From: Wenzhouxiangella sp.
GTDB lineage: Bacteria > Pseudomonadota > Gammaproteobacteria > Xanthomonadales > Wenzhouxiangellaceae
DNA: 64,000 nucleotides
NCBI GenBank assembly: GCA_007118895.1
Contig: SKQS01000008.1
Span: 1 to 64,000, forward strand
Direction of reading: 5' to 3'
Numbering within the stretch: the stretch's first letter is position 1; the number at the start of each line of letters is the position of its first letter. Shown one piece after another: positions 53,983 to 63,911 of the stretch. A model generated the notes under the pieces. That model ran no database searches and had not been told where the DNA came from. It saw only the letters and a program-made list of their open reading frames with translations. The position numbers and the translations under genes were made by a program.

Positions 53983-56103
53983 CTATTGTTGAGCGCGAAT
54001 AAACCAGCACTGATGAATGCGGGAGTTGCGCTCGAAGTCCTTGGGTACTGACCAGGCGCTGCGATCTTCGACCACGAAGTCCTCGCCCAGCGACGGATCC
54101 AGGCGGAACTTGCGCAGGTTGGTCGAGAAGATCAGCAGGCCATCGGGCGCCAGGCAGTCGGCGGCTCGCTGAATCAGCTCGACATGGTCGCGCTGAATAT
54201 CCAGCGTGCCGGACATCCGCGTCGAGTTGGAAAAACTGGGCGGGTCGAGAAAGATCAGATCATAGCGCTGTTTGCAGTGGGTCAGCCATTCCCGGCAGTC
54301 GGCACGCACCCGCTCATGCACGGCCTTGTCGAGCCGGTTGAGTTCCAGGTTGTGACCCAGCCAGTCTAGGTAGGTGTTGGACAGATCGACGCTGGTGGTC
54401 GAGCGTGCGCCGCCAACCGCCGCGTGCACCGTGGCCGCGCCGGTATAGCAGAACAGGTTCAGCAGCCGCTTGCCCTTTGCCTGTTCGCCCAGCCACAGCC
54501 GCAGCGGTCGATGGTCCAGGAACAGGCCGGTGTCGAGATAGTCTGTCAAGTTGACCGCCAGCCGGCAGCGTCCCTCATTGACCACCAGCATCCGGCCCTG
54601 CTGCGACTGGCGGGTGTACTGACTGTCGCCGCGCTGACGCTGGCGAATCTTGAACACCATCCGGGCCGGGTCGACATCAAGCGCTGTGGGCAGCGCGGTC
54701 AGGGCCGCCTGAAGCCGGCTGCGCGCGCGCGCCGGATCAATGCTTGAAGGTGCGGCGTACTCCTGCACATGCAGCCAGCGGCCGTCGTCGGTCTGGTAGA
54801 CATCGACTGCCAGGGCATACTCCGGAATGTCGGCATCGTAGACCCGGTAGCAGCTGATGTTTTCACGTGCAAGCCAGCGCTTCAGATGCTGCTGGTTCTT
54901 GCGCAGGCGATTGACCAGGTCTTCGGCTGGCAGCACACGAGCTTCATCAGCCTGGCTGGCGATCTCGAAGCGCTCCAGGCTGCAGCGCAAGGGTCCGTTG
55001 AACATCACCCAGGTCCGTTCAGGCTTCAGGCCGACCTGGCACCCGGCGCCGTTGAGGATGATCGCCCGCCAGCCGGCAAACTGCCCCTTTAGTACCTGGC
55101 CCAGGCGCAGATAAAGCGGCACCAGCTCGTGGCTCTGGCCCAGCCGCTCGCCATAGGGCGGATTGACAGCAACCAGCCCGGTGCCGCCCGATGCCGGCGG
55201 ACTGACCCGACCAAGCTCGACCTGGTCGACATCGATCCGACCCTCAAGCCCGGCGCGGCGAATGTTCTTCCGCGCGAGGACCACCGCCGATCGGTCTTGG
55301 TCGTAGCCGATGATGGCTGGTAGCTGCTCAAGACCTTTTTCCTGACGCTCCAGCGCCTCATCGACCAGGCTCTTCCATACCTCATCGTCATGCCTAAGCC
55401 AGCGCTGAAAACCGAAGCGGGTGCGCAGCAGCCCCGGCGCGGTATCGGAGGCGATCATCGCCGCCTCGATCAACAGCGTGCCGGAGCCGCACATGGGATC
55501 GATAAAGGCACCACCGGCACCGGCAATCTCAGGCCAGTCGGCGCGCAACAGCATCGCCGCGGCCAGGTTCTCCTTCAGCGGCGCCAGCGTGCCGGTCTCA
55601 CGGTAGCCGCGCCGATGCAGGCTGTCGCCGGAAAGATCAATGGCAATGCTGACCTGCCTGCCGTGCATGTGCACATTGATCCGCACATCCGGATTCAGCG
55701 TATCCACCGAAGGCCGCGCGCCAAGGTCCGCACGTAGCCGGTCAACAATCGCGTCCTTGACCTTCTGCGCCCCGAACTGGCTGTGGGTAATTGCAGCCCG
55801 AATGCCAGTAAAATCAACCGCCAGCGTCCGGTCCGCATCCAGATGCTCACGCCAGGGCAGGGCATGCACACCGGCGTACAGCGAGTCGGCATCGTCAGCC
55901 TCGAACGAGCCCAATCTGAACAGCACCCGATTGGCCACCCGCGACCACAGACAGGCCCGGTAAGCACCAGCCAGCCCCCCGCCAAACACCGCCCCGCCAC
56001 GCTGACTGGCAACTGACTCCAAGCCCAGACCAGCCAGTTCTCCGGCCAGCAAATCCTCCAGACCGCGCGGTGCAGTGGCAAAGAATGGGGCTTGTTCAGT
56101 CAT
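53983..56103 (-). CDS. rlmL: RlmKL, bifunctional 23S rRNA methyltransferase
   Basis: 706 residues from ATG 56103 (MTEQAPFFATAPRGLEDLL), close to the E. coli length. A THUMP domain comes first, then the RlmL half with FIDPMCGSGTLLIEAAMIA and AVNPPYGERLG (N2 methylation of G2445). The RlmK half has LLNLFCYTGAATVHAAV and LIFLDPPSFSNSTRM (N7 methylation of G2069). The serpin gene converges, with one base between the stops. Confidence 0.96.
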   Translation of the reverse strand: MTEQAPFFATAPRGLEDLLAGELAGLGLESVASQRGGAVFGGGLAGAYRACLWSRVANRVLFRLGSFEADDADSLYAGVHALPWREHLDADRTLAVDFTGIRAAITHSQFGAQKVKDAIVDRLRADLGARPSVDTLNPDVRINVHMHGRQVSIAIDLSGDSLHRRGYRETGTLAPLKENLAAAMLLRADWPEIAGAGGAFIDPMCGSGTLLIEAAMIASDTAPGLLRTRFGFQRWLRHDDEVWKSLVDEALERQEKGLEQLPAIIGYDQDRSAVVLARKNIRRAGLEGRIDVDQVELGRVSPPASGGTGLVAVNPPYGERLGQSHELVPLYLRLGQVLKGQFAGWRAIILNGAGCQVGLKPERTWVMFNGPLRCSLERFEIASQADEARVLPAEDLVNRLRKNQQHLKRWLARENISCYRVYDADIPEYALAVDVYQTDDGRWLHVQEYAAPSSIDPARARSRLQAALTALPTALDVDPARMVFKIRQRQRGDSQYTRQSQQGRMLVVNEGRCRLAVNLTDYLDTGLFLDHRPLRLWLGEQAKGKRLLNLFCYTGAATVHAAVGGARSTTSVDLSNTYLDWLGHNLELNRLDKAVHERVRADCREWLTHCKQRYDLIFLDPPSFSNSTRMSGTLDIQRDHVELIQRAADCLAPDGLLIFSTNLRKFRLDPSLGEDFVVEDRSAWSVPKDFERNSRIHQCWFIRAQQ

Positions 56104-56457
56104 TGGGGGAGTGTGCCATGGTCTGTCATCAACGGATTTGGCCATGGTATTGGTTCTCGAGCACGTTGTGTGCCATTGGTTTTCCGGTCATGGTCTGAGT
56201 CTTGGATCGCCGGACCGAAGTGCGTCGCTACCATGCCGCCGACCTGGAGACATCTCGCCACACCCAGGGCGAGAACGCCGGACGCATCGGGAAACGACAG
56301 GGTAGTAGCCGGGCTCACTCCCGGCGACGATATGGCTGCGTGGATAAGTCATGTAGCCGTTGTGGCAATCCGCCAAGCGGCCCGCTATGGCAAATCGACG
56401 CGGAAGGTTATAGGAAATTTCTGATCGATGCCTGTCTCGTTCTTGCTCCAGTTCAAG
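56104..56457. other. 354-base stretch without a supported gene
   Basis: Between rlmKL and the DUF924 gene I see no ORF with credible coding character; the small frames here are short and lack a ribosome site or known motif. Several CATGG-type palindromic words recur around 56111-56195. The region must hold the rlmKL promoter, but no strong -35/-10 pair stands out. Confidence 0.4.
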
Positions 56458-57009
56458 CTAGAAACTCGATCCGGGCTGTTTCAGGAATTCCAGTTCTTCG
56501 GCCGTGGACTCGCGCCCGAGTATGGCGTTGCGGTGGGGATAGCGGCCGAAACGATCAATGATGACCTTGTGCTTGAGCTCGAACTCGTAGTTCTCCGCTG
56601 GGGCGTGGCATTTGTACAAACGCTCGGCATGTTCGTGGATCAGCCGCGACTCGCTGTGCATGTACGGCAGTAACAAAAAGGCGCGCTCGATGTCGTTGAG
56701 GGCAGCCAGGTTGCCGCTGGCTACGGATTCCTGGGCCAGGGCGAGGGCTATCGGGTCGCAGGCAAAAGCCAGCGGCGTGCCACGATGGATGTTGCGCGGG
56801 AACTGATCAAGCACGATGACTTCGGCCAGGCGTCCCCTTGCATTCTTGCGCCACTCAAACAACTCTCCCTGTCTGGCCTGATCCAGCAGTTTGCCGAAGC
56901 GCTCCTTGATGAGTGCATCGAAAGCTGGATCCACAGCCCACCAGGATGTCGGGGAAATCTCCTCGAACCAGAATTGCAAAACCTCGGCTGGCGAACTGGT
57001 CAGGTTCAT
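56458..57009 (-). CDS. DUF924 family protein
   Basis: 183 residues. The family pattern is clear: VLQFWFEEISPTSWWAVDPAFDALIKERFG, then VIVLDQFPRNIHRGTPLAFACD, then LLLPYMHSESRLIHEHAERL and FGRYPHRNAILGRESTAEELEFL. The fold is an all-helical TPR-like bundle. It is widespread, with no established function. It lies 28 bases downstream of nhaC on the same strand. Confidence 0.92.
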   Translation of the reverse strand: MNLTSSPAEVLQFWFEEISPTSWWAVDPAFDALIKERFGKLLDQARQGELFEWRKNARGRLAEVIVLDQFPRNIHRGTPLAFACDPIALALAQESVASGNLAALNDIERAFLLLPYMHSESRLIHEHAERLYKCHAPAENYEFELKHKVIIDRFGRYPHRNAILGRESTAEELEFLKQPGSSF

Positions 57010-57037
57010 TGCCCATCAACCTCAAGCTGCAAGCCCG

Positions 57038-58471
57038 TTAGTTTTCGATCCGCAAGATGCGGAAATCGAACACGGCGTAGAGAATGCCCAGCAGCGGCAC
57101 GAGCAGCAGGAAGAAGGCAAAGGGCGCATAGGCCAGCGGGCTGACGCCGAGGACACCGAACATGTAAACCCCGCAGGTATTCCAGGGAATCAGCGGCGAG
57201 GTGATGGTGCCGCCGCCTTCCAGGCTGCGTGAGAGAACGCGCGGGTCCAGGCCGCGATCGCGGAACTCGGCCTTGAACATTCTGCCCGGCAGGACAATCG
57301 CCATGTACTGGTCGGCGGTGAGCAAGTTGGTGCCAAATGCGGTAAAGATGGTGGTGGTGACCAGAGATGCTGTTGACTTGACCATGCCGATCACGCCGCG
57401 CAGCAGCTTTTGCAGCAGGCCGGTGGTTTCAACCACGGCACCGAAAGTCATGGCGCAGATTACCAGCCAGACGGTGTTGAGCATGCTCGACATGCCGCCG
57501 CCGCTGAGTAGTCGGTCCAGATCCTCGTTGCCGCTTTCGACTGAAGTGCCGTCTGCCAAAGCCAGCCAGGCTGCCTGGATTGCCTGCAGGACGCCCTCGC
57601 CGTCGGCTAGTTCGGCGACTCGTTCCGGCTGGAACAGGATGGCCCAGATCCCACCCAGCAGGGCCCCGATGAAAATGCTCGGCAGCGCCGGCTGGCCAGC
57701 CACGGCCAGACCGAACAGCACCAGCAGGGGAATGAGCATGAACACGTTGATGGTAAACAGCGACTTAAGCTGTTCCTGCATTTGCATAAGCCCGGCGGCG
57801 TCTTCCGCGCCGCCACCGCGCAGGCCGATGAGGACATACAGGATCAGGGCAATGACCAGCGCCGGCACGCCGACCCAGGTCATGTAGCGGATATGTGCAA
57901 ACAGCTCGGTTCCGCTGACTGCCGGGGCCAGGTTGGTGGTGTCGGACAGCGGCGACATCTTGTCGCCGAAATAAGCGCCGGACAGCACCGCGCCCGCGGT
58001 AATTGCCGGCGACATGTCCAGACCAACGGCGACACCGATCAAGGCAACACCGATAGTGGCTGCCGTGGTCCAGGAGCTGCCGATGGCCAGGGCTATGATG
58101 GCGCAGATCAGGCAGCTGGCGGCATAGAACACGGTAGGGCTGAGCAGCTCCAGGCCGTAGTAGATCATGGTCGGCACAATGCCGGCCAGCAGCCAGGTAC
58201 CGATCAGGGCGCCGACCATCAGAATGATCAGAATGGCGACCAGGGCCACCGAAATCCCGCGCACGATGCCGTCCTGGATGTTGGTCCAGGAGTAACCGTT
58301 ATACAGACCGATGATGGTTGCGATTGCAGCGGCGATCAGAAGTGCGATCTGATTTGGCCCATAGGAAGAGTCATCGCCAAACAGCCACACCGAGCTGGCC
58401 AGCATCAGAATCAGCGCCAGCATTGGCAGCGCCGCCTGCAGGTAGGAAGGGGTTCTGGGTGTTTCACTCAT
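57038..58471 (-). CDS. nhaC: NhaC-type Na+/H+ antiporter
   Basis: 477 residues with about eleven hydrophobic helices. NhaC-family landmarks are GSSWTTAATIGVALIGVA, GAVLSGAYFGDKMSPLSDTTNLA and the late GGGTITSPLIPWNTCGVYM. It exports Na+ in exchange for protons, consistent with a saline or alkaline habitat. The small ORF 58548-58652 lies 76 bases upstream on the same strand. Confidence 0.93.
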   Translation of the reverse strand: MSETPRTPSYLQAALPMLALILMLASSVWLFGDDSSYGPNQIALLIAAAIATIIGLYNGYSWTNIQDGIVRGISVALVAILIILMVGALIGTWLLAGIVPTMIYYGLELLSPTVFYAASCLICAIIALAIGSSWTTAATIGVALIGVAVGLDMSPAITAGAVLSGAYFGDKMSPLSDTTNLAPAVSGTELFAHIRYMTWVGVPALVIALILYVLIGLRGGGAEDAAGLMQMQEQLKSLFTINVFMLIPLLVLFGLAVAGQPALPSIFIGALLGGIWAILFQPERVAELADGEGVLQAIQAAWLALADGTSVESGNEDLDRLLSGGGMSSMLNTVWLVICAMTFGAVVETTGLLQKLLRGVIGMVKSTASLVTTTIFTAFGTNLLTADQYMAIVLPGRMFKAEFRDRGLDPRVLSRSLEGGGTITSPLIPWNTCGVYMFGVLGVSPLAYAPFAFFLLLVPLLGILYAVFDFRILRIEN

Positions 58472-58547
58472 GCTTGAGCATTTGCCTTTGTTTGGTCGTC
58501 GATCCGGCCTAGTGTCTGTTGATTTCGGCCGACCAGATCACGGTTTT

Positions 58548-58652
58548 TTACTGAAGGCCAAGGGATTCCAGCAGGGCTTCATCAGGCAACTGCTCGGTCA
58601 GCTCTCGAGCCTTGGTCTTCACGGTGTCTGCTTTCGATGCCATGGTCTCCAT
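58548..58652 (-). CDS. Possible 34-residue small protein upstream of nhaC
   Basis: An ATG at 58652 has GGGAG seven bases upstream and opens 34 codons to a TAA. The product is METMASKADTVKTKAREL followed by TEQLPDEALLESLGLQ. It is hydrophilic, helical and acidic, with no membrane segment. A second ATG at 58643 is in frame. It could be a small regulatory protein or a short leader peptide for nhaC. The good ribosome site and clean helix support it; the short length keeps confidence low. Confidence 0.4.
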   Translation of the reverse strand: METMASKADTVKTKARELTEQLPDEALLESLGLQ

Positions 58653-58718
58653 TCTACTGCTCCCGTTGTTCATCTTCTGTCCGTTGCCTGTAGCCGCAGC
58701 CACGTGTTCTCGCCGGCA

Positions 58719-61700
58719 TTAATCGAATGCATCGCTCTCGAATCCATCGCGGAATATCACATCGAGATCGTAGATGAAAACACCGTGTACGCTGATGTTG
58801 TCGAAGCGGTTGTTGCCGCTCTCGTTGCTGGCCGCCTCGCCGACGAAAAGGATCCTGAACTGCAGGTCGGGATTGTCATTGACCTCGGTAAAGTCGACCA
58901 GCGAAATCGTTCTGGCAAGATAGCCGTCTTCATCCAGGGTGGCAACCTGATAAGGCTCGTCAACGGCCACCCAGGTTTCACCGGAATCGACCGAAAAGAA
59001 GAAATGTTGCTGCTCGGATCCGTTATTGGTTCGGGTCGTGGCGAAGGAAATCACGAGATCCTGATACCCGGTCGACGGCGCTTCGATCTTCAGCATGTTT
59101 TCGTGCGATGGGTTGCGCACCCGAAGCACATTGCCGGAGTCAGGTTCCTGGAATAGCAGCAAATTGAAATTGCTAACCGGGTTGTTGCTGTTGTGGCTGC
59201 GTCGATCCATCACGCCGCTGGGGGTGCCGGGGTCAATGCCGGGGAAGGAGATCTGCCCGCTGTCAAGCATCGAGAAGTCGGACAACACGATCTCCAGCTC
59301 GCCGTCTTCTAAGTCGTTGAAGTGCCAGTAGTGTATCAACTCGCCCACATCGGGCAGGCCGAATAGGGCCGTGTAGGAAAGATTCGAAGCAGGCATGGCG
59401 AAGCTCGTTTCGGGCTGTGCAGAAAACAGCGTTCCGGTCGCATCGAACCAGCCTTCGAAAGCGAAGCCCGAATCGACCGAGGCGCTGATCGTTACCTGCT
59501 GTCCGGCTTCGAACTGCCCCGCGCCGGCAATCTCGCCCGCGCCCTGGACATTGGCCGCCAGGTTCAGGGAGTAGGTTCGCAGCAGGACTTCGAATGGCTC
59601 GCTGACAGCGGCGTCCAGCGATGCGGCCGCGGCTTCGAGCGCGACATTGTTGTCGGGCTGGCTGTAAACGACGCCGCTGATGGTGACTGTTTCGTCGCCG
59701 GCGGCGATGGTTCCGACCAGGGTGCCGGACAGCTGGCCGACGCCGGTGACCAGCGACAGGCTGACCTCGGTCTCCGTCGCAACCGTGGCGGGAACGCCCT
59801 GGCTGTCCTGGGACTGGACCGTGACGAAGAACGGCTCGCCCGCGTACACCGGCTGATCGTCATTCACGCTGAGGATGGCCAGTTGCGTGGTCTCTGCGGG
59901 CGGGATGGCGAGTCCTTTGATGCTGATGTTGTCGAAGCGGTTATTGCCGCTGGTGCCCGTAGTATTGCCCTCGAACTCGATCTGGATCATGAAGTCGGGA
60001 TTGTTGTCTGCGCCTTCGATATCAGAAAAGTCCAAGTTGACCAGGTAGTAAGTTCCGGCCTCTTCGATCTCGAACTCGACTACGGCGAGACCGTCCTGGA
60101 CGAAGGTTTCGCCGTCCAGGCTGTAAGAGAGGATGTTGGTCAGCATGCCGTTGTTGGTGCGTTCCACTGCATAGGTGAAGTTGATTGCCTCAAAGCCCGT
60201 GGTCGGGGCTTCGAACAGCAGGGTGCGCCCGTCGGAGGGGTTTCTGACCCGGGCGGCCCGGCCCGGAGGTTCGCCAAGGTGCTGGTTGAGGTCAGAACCG
60301 GACTCGACGGCATCGATATCCCGGGGACCCGAGCCGGTATAAGTCATCGAGCCGATGATGCCGGGGATGGCGCTGAAGTCGGCGTCAATGCTGGTGACGT
60401 CTTCCGGGGTGACCAAATCGTTGAAGTGCCAATAATGGATGACTTCGCCGTCGGTAGCTGGTGGATTGAAATGCGCGGTCACCGATGTGGCCTGGGTGAT
60501 CATCAATTCGATTTGCGCTTCGGTCAGCGAAGGCGGCAGCGCCGCGCCGTCGATCTCCCAGTGGCTGAAAGTATGCCCCATGGCGGGATCAGCCAGCAGG
60601 CGCGTGGGGGTATTGCCGAACAGCTGGGCATTAAACGGATAATCCGGCAGCCATTCGGCATTCATGCGGATACTGCCGCCGTCGGCCGGCACCACCGCAA
60701 ACTCAGTCTGGAAGGGGCCGGTCAGCTGGTAACAGTCTTGCAGACCGCCATTCATCAAAAAATCGTTGCGGTCGGTAATGAAGTCCCTGATATCCTGGAC
60801 ATTATTCAACCAGGTTGCGAAATCGCCGCCCCAGCGCTCGATGTGCCTGGGCATCTCGGGCGCGATGTCGTCGATCATGCTGTCAAGCAGTGCAATCGAA
60901 TTCTCGGTTGAGAAATGCGTGTTCAGCAGGTCGATATAGCGGCCGACGTAGCGTTGGCGGACCTCCGGATTCTGCTGAATCAGTTCCTTCAGGATGGTGG
61001 TATGGCCGTCGCCGACGGTCAGGTTTTCGGCCTGGCAGGGCGGTGCGGTCGCGGTGGGATTGGGCAATCCAGTGTAGTTGATGAAATGACCTAGGGCGGC
61101 TTCCATGTCCCATAAGGTGTAGCGCCATTCGCGCGCTGATCCGGCCGGATTCAGACCGCGCCACCAGCCGGTGTTGTAGTTGAGCCAGTCGCGCGAGACT
61201 ATCCAGGAGTTGATCACGAAATAGTCGATCAGGCTGTCGATATTCAGCTGACTTTGCACATACTCGAAATGAACCGGGTCACCCATGTCGTTGTTCTGCA
61301 CGTACTGCCTGAGACTGGTCCAATCGCTGATGGCCGGCTGGTTGCCGAAATGCGCCTCAGTGCCCGCCCAGGTTTTCAGGTACTGCAGGTAAAGATCGCT
61401 TTCCCGGTAGATATAGTCCTGCCCGTAGTAGAAGTCGGTAAAGTTGTTGTCATCTACCCGCTCCCTCAGGTCATAAACACCCCAGTACTGGCCATTGACG
61501 AACACCAGTACATTCGTCGAGCTTCGCTCGTCCATATCCAGGCCGGCAATCTGCGACAGGTGCTGGATATAGGAATCCCGAATGTGCGCGCCACCGGGCT
61601 CGCCCGGGAAATTGTCGTTGGCCGCCGCCTTGACCATCAGGCGGCGGAAGCGGGTGCGGTCCGATGTCTCGAAGAACTTGTGCTCAAGCCGACGCTGGTA

Positions 61701-63911
61701 GCCGTAGTCGTCGCGCGATATGAAGTCGACTCCTCGCTGCGCGTAATTCCACGAGTCGTTGCCATGCTTGTTGAAGTCGCCGAAGTTGCCGTCGACGAAC
61801 TGGCCGTCGGACTCGAAGTACTCGAAATGCCCCAGGGGCCTGAGAAACTGGTTGCCGCCGAACAGATCCAGCATGTCCTGGTCACCGGAAAATGAGAAAA
61901 CGGGCAGGGAAATGTCTTCGTTGACCAGGTAGGTCCTGGTTTCAATGAAGCTGGGCAGGATGCTTGAGTCAGTGCTGAATGTGCGGGCTCTGACCACCGT
62001 CGTCTGGTCCAGGGTGATCGGGCCGGTGTACAGGGCTGAGGATGGCGATGGCGTGGAGCCGTCGATGGTGTAGCGAATCTCTTCATCAACACCGCCAGAG
62101 CTCATTTCCAGCACCACGCTGCCCTGGTAAGTGCCGGCATCCGCGCTGAAATCGGGCCTGGAGGCGTAAGTGGCGAACGCTCCGGCGTTGACGTTTCCGG
62201 GCGACGGTGAGGCGAACACGCCCCACTCATCGGCGCCATCCGTGATGCGGCCGACGGAATGAAAGACTTGGGTGACCACCATTTCATGGCTTTCCAGGAT
62301 GTTGCCGTCCGGGTCGGCGAGCACGACCTGATCCGGCCGCAGCTGGGTCAGGTTGAAATTGGCGTGCTGGACCATGCCGGAAGAAATATCACGCCTGGAG
62401 GCGAACACGATCACATGGCCGCCGGGTGGAATGACGCCGTCGGTGATTTGCCACTGGGTGGGATCCTGGGCGTCGTTGCTCAGATGAAATCCGGACAGAT
62501 CGAAGAAGCGATCAGGATCGAGATTGTGCAGCTCGATCCAGTCTTCGGTCCGGTTGAAGCCGTCCTCGAAGCTGCGGTTGGAAGCGGAATATTCGTTGAT
62601 CGTGACCGGGCCGTCGCCGAACTCGATTGTGCCGTAGGTGACCGACACCACGCGCCGGTTGATGAAGTTGAAGCTGGCATTGCAGCCGGAACCACCCCAG
62701 GTCCTCGCGGCATGAAAGACATATTCGACCTCGCCCGGTGAGACGCCGTTGCCGACTTCCGACAGGTTGATGCTGTAGGTCTGCGTGCCTTCAGTATTTC
62801 CCGAACCGGAGAAAACTTCCGTCTGGCCCGCCGGCCCGGCGATGAAACTGCGCTGGTCCGACAGCCAGCCATCATTGACGGCGACAAAGTCGTGCTCGAA
62901 GTCGGTCCACAGCACCGTTTCACCTTGCGGCACCTCGACGGTCACGGTGGATTGCTGGTAGGTCGGGAAAAAGCATGAATCGACCATGGTGTGGTCATCG
63001 ACCGTGATCACCGATCCCATGCGCAGCGGAAATACTCGTGCGGGATCGTTGAGCCAGTCAGCCGGCAGTGTCATGCTGACCGTGTAAGTCGATTCTCCCG
63101 TCTGCTCGAACCGAAGCGATGCCTTCTTGGCTGAGTACAGGTGGCGGTTCTTGAGTGTCACTTCCTGCGCGTCGAACAGGACGGGCGGATGGATGGTCGA
63201 GGCCACCCGGCCCAGTGCGTCCAGCACCACGACGGGCCTGGCCTGCTGACTGCCTGTGTCATCGTAAGTCAGGGTATAGCCGGCTGGCAGCTGGAAATCC
63301 TGTTCGAAAACCAGGCCTTCAGATGCCGGGGAGAGCACTTCGGGCGATTGCAGCACAACGGTGTTGACCATGGTGCCGGGGAAGAAGCGGCTCTCAATAT
63401 CAATGCCGGGAAAGGCATCCTTGCGCATGAGAGTTTGCGCATCTGCCAGGCTGAGTGTCCCGCGCAGGGGTTCTAGACGCTCGCCAGAGACCAGTCGAGC
63501 GCTGCTGGCCTGTATGGCCGTTTGCTGCTCAGAGCCGATCAAGGCCACATTGCCGGTGGCCGGATCAATGACAAAGCTGGGGTTTTGGGAGGGAAAGATG
63601 AACTGATCGTTTCTGGCCGTCAGTTCATGGCGCAGACTCAGCCAATACCCATTTCCATCCTGGTAGTGAAGCGGCACCGAGGACTGGAGGGTGGTCCGGG
63701 TCTGGTTGTCGTTCAGTATGACCCTGGAGTGCTCCGTGCGCAGGTGCACCAGTTCATAGCTTGCCCGACTGTACGGCCTGCTCTCGACGGGCAGTCCAAG
63801 CTCCGGATGGGCTCGGTAGGCCTGCGGAATCAGATCGAAATCGTCAGCAACAGCCAGGTAAGAAAAACTCAGACTCGCAACGGCGAGACAAAGAACAACA
63901 AGATGTTTCAT
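58719..63911 (-). CDS. Giant secreted CotH-kinase-family protein with lamin-tail and repeat modules
   Basis: 1730 residues. The signal peptide is MKHLVVLCLAVASLSFSYLAVA. A lamin-tail domain lies at about 435-577 (INEYSASNRSFEDG...GHVIVFAS), a chitobiase C-like domain near 600-640 (YTIDGSTPSPSSALYTGPI), then a CotH kinase domain at about 670-1057 with YTLWDMEAALGHF. Two related modules of about 180 residues start HYWHFNDL at 1154 and 1524, each with RVRNPS and ending SGNNRFDNIS. An Ig-like and an InlB-like repeat segment lie between. The tail is VIFRDGFESDAFD. CotH kinases phosphorylate secreted proteins; here the target is unknown. Confidence 0.92.
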   Translation of the reverse strand: MKHLVVLCLAVASLSFSYLAVADDFDLIPQAYRAHPELGLPVESRPYSRASYELVHLRTEHSRVILNDNQTRTTLQSSVPLHYQDGNGYWLSLRHELTARNDQFIFPSQNPSFVIDPATGNVALIGSEQQTAIQASSARLVSGERLEPLRGTLSLADAQTLMRKDAFPGIDIESRFFPGTMVNTVVLQSPEVLSPASEGLVFEQDFQLPAGYTLTYDDTGSQQARPVVVLDALGRVASTIHPPVLFDAQEVTLKNRHLYSAKKASLRFEQTGESTYTVSMTLPADWLNDPARVFPLRMGSVITVDDHTMVDSCFFPTYQQSTVTVEVPQGETVLWTDFEHDFVAVNDGWLSDQRSFIAGPAGQTEVFSGSGNTEGTQTYSINLSEVGNGVSPGEVEYVFHAARTWGGSGCNASFNFINRRVVSVTYGTIEFGDGPVTINEYSASNRSFEDGFNRTEDWIELHNLDPDRFFDLSGFHLSNDAQDPTQWQITDGVIPPGGHVIVFASRRDISSGMVQHANFNLTQLRPDQVVLADPDGNILESHEMVVTQVFHSVGRITDGADEWGVFASPSPGNVNAGAFATYASRPDFSADAGTYQGSVVLEMSSGGVDEEIRYTIDGSTPSPSSALYTGPITLDQTTVVRARTFSTDSSILPSFIETRTYLVNEDISLPVFSFSGDQDMLDLFGGNQFLRPLGHFEYFESDGQFVDGNFGDFNKHGNDSWNYAQRGVDFISRDDYGYQRRLEHKFFETSDRTRFRRLMVKAAANDNFPGEPGGAHIRDSYIQHLSQIAGLDMDERSSTNVLVFVNGQYWGVYDLRERVDDNNFTDFYYGQDYIYRESDLYLQYLKTWAGTEAHFGNQPAISDWTSLRQYVQNNDMGDPVHFEYVQSQLNIDSLIDYFVINSWIVSRDWLNYNTGWWRGLNPAGSAREWRYTLWDMEAALGHFINYTGLPNPTATAPPCQAENLTVGDGHTTILKELIQQNPEVRQRYVGRYIDLLNTHFSTENSIALLDSMIDDIAPEMPRHIERWGGDFATWLNNVQDIRDFITDRNDFLMNGGLQDCYQLTGPFQTEFAVVPADGGSIRMNAEWLPDYPFNAQLFGNTPTRLLADPAMGHTFSHWEIDGAALPPSLTEAQIELMITQATSVTAHFNPPATDGEVIHYWHFNDLVTPEDVTSIDADFSAIPGIIGSMTYTGSGPRDIDAVESGSDLNQHLGEPPGRAARVRNPSDGRTLLFEAPTTGFEAINFTYAVERTNNGMLTNILSYSLDGETFVQDGLAVVEFEIEEAGTYYLVNLDFSDIEGADNNPDFMIQIEFEGNTTGTSGNNRFDNISIKGLAIPPAETTQLAILSVNDDQPVYAGEPFFVTVQSQDSQGVPATVATETEVSLSLVTGVGQLSGTLVGTIAAGDETVTISGVVYSQPDNNVALEAAAASLDAAVSEPFEVLLRTYSLNLAANVQGAGEIAGAGQFEAGQQVTISASVDSGFAFEGWFDATGTLFSAQPETSFAMPASNLSYTALFGLPDVGELIHYWHFNDLEDGELEIVLSDFSMLDSGQISFPGIDPGTPSGVMDRRSHNSNNPVSNFNLLLFQEPDSGNVLRVRNPSHENMLKIEAPSTGYQDLVISFATTRTNNGSEQQHFFFSVDSGETWVAVDEPYQVATLDEDGYLARTISLVDFTEVNDNPDLQFRILFVGEAASNESGNNRFDNISVHGVFIYDLDVIFRDGFESDAFD

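Noticed and set aside
56092-56424. Plus-strand ORF of 110 residues between rlmKL and DUF924
   Set aside because: No ribosome site, no motif, and it overlaps the rlmKL start and promoter region.
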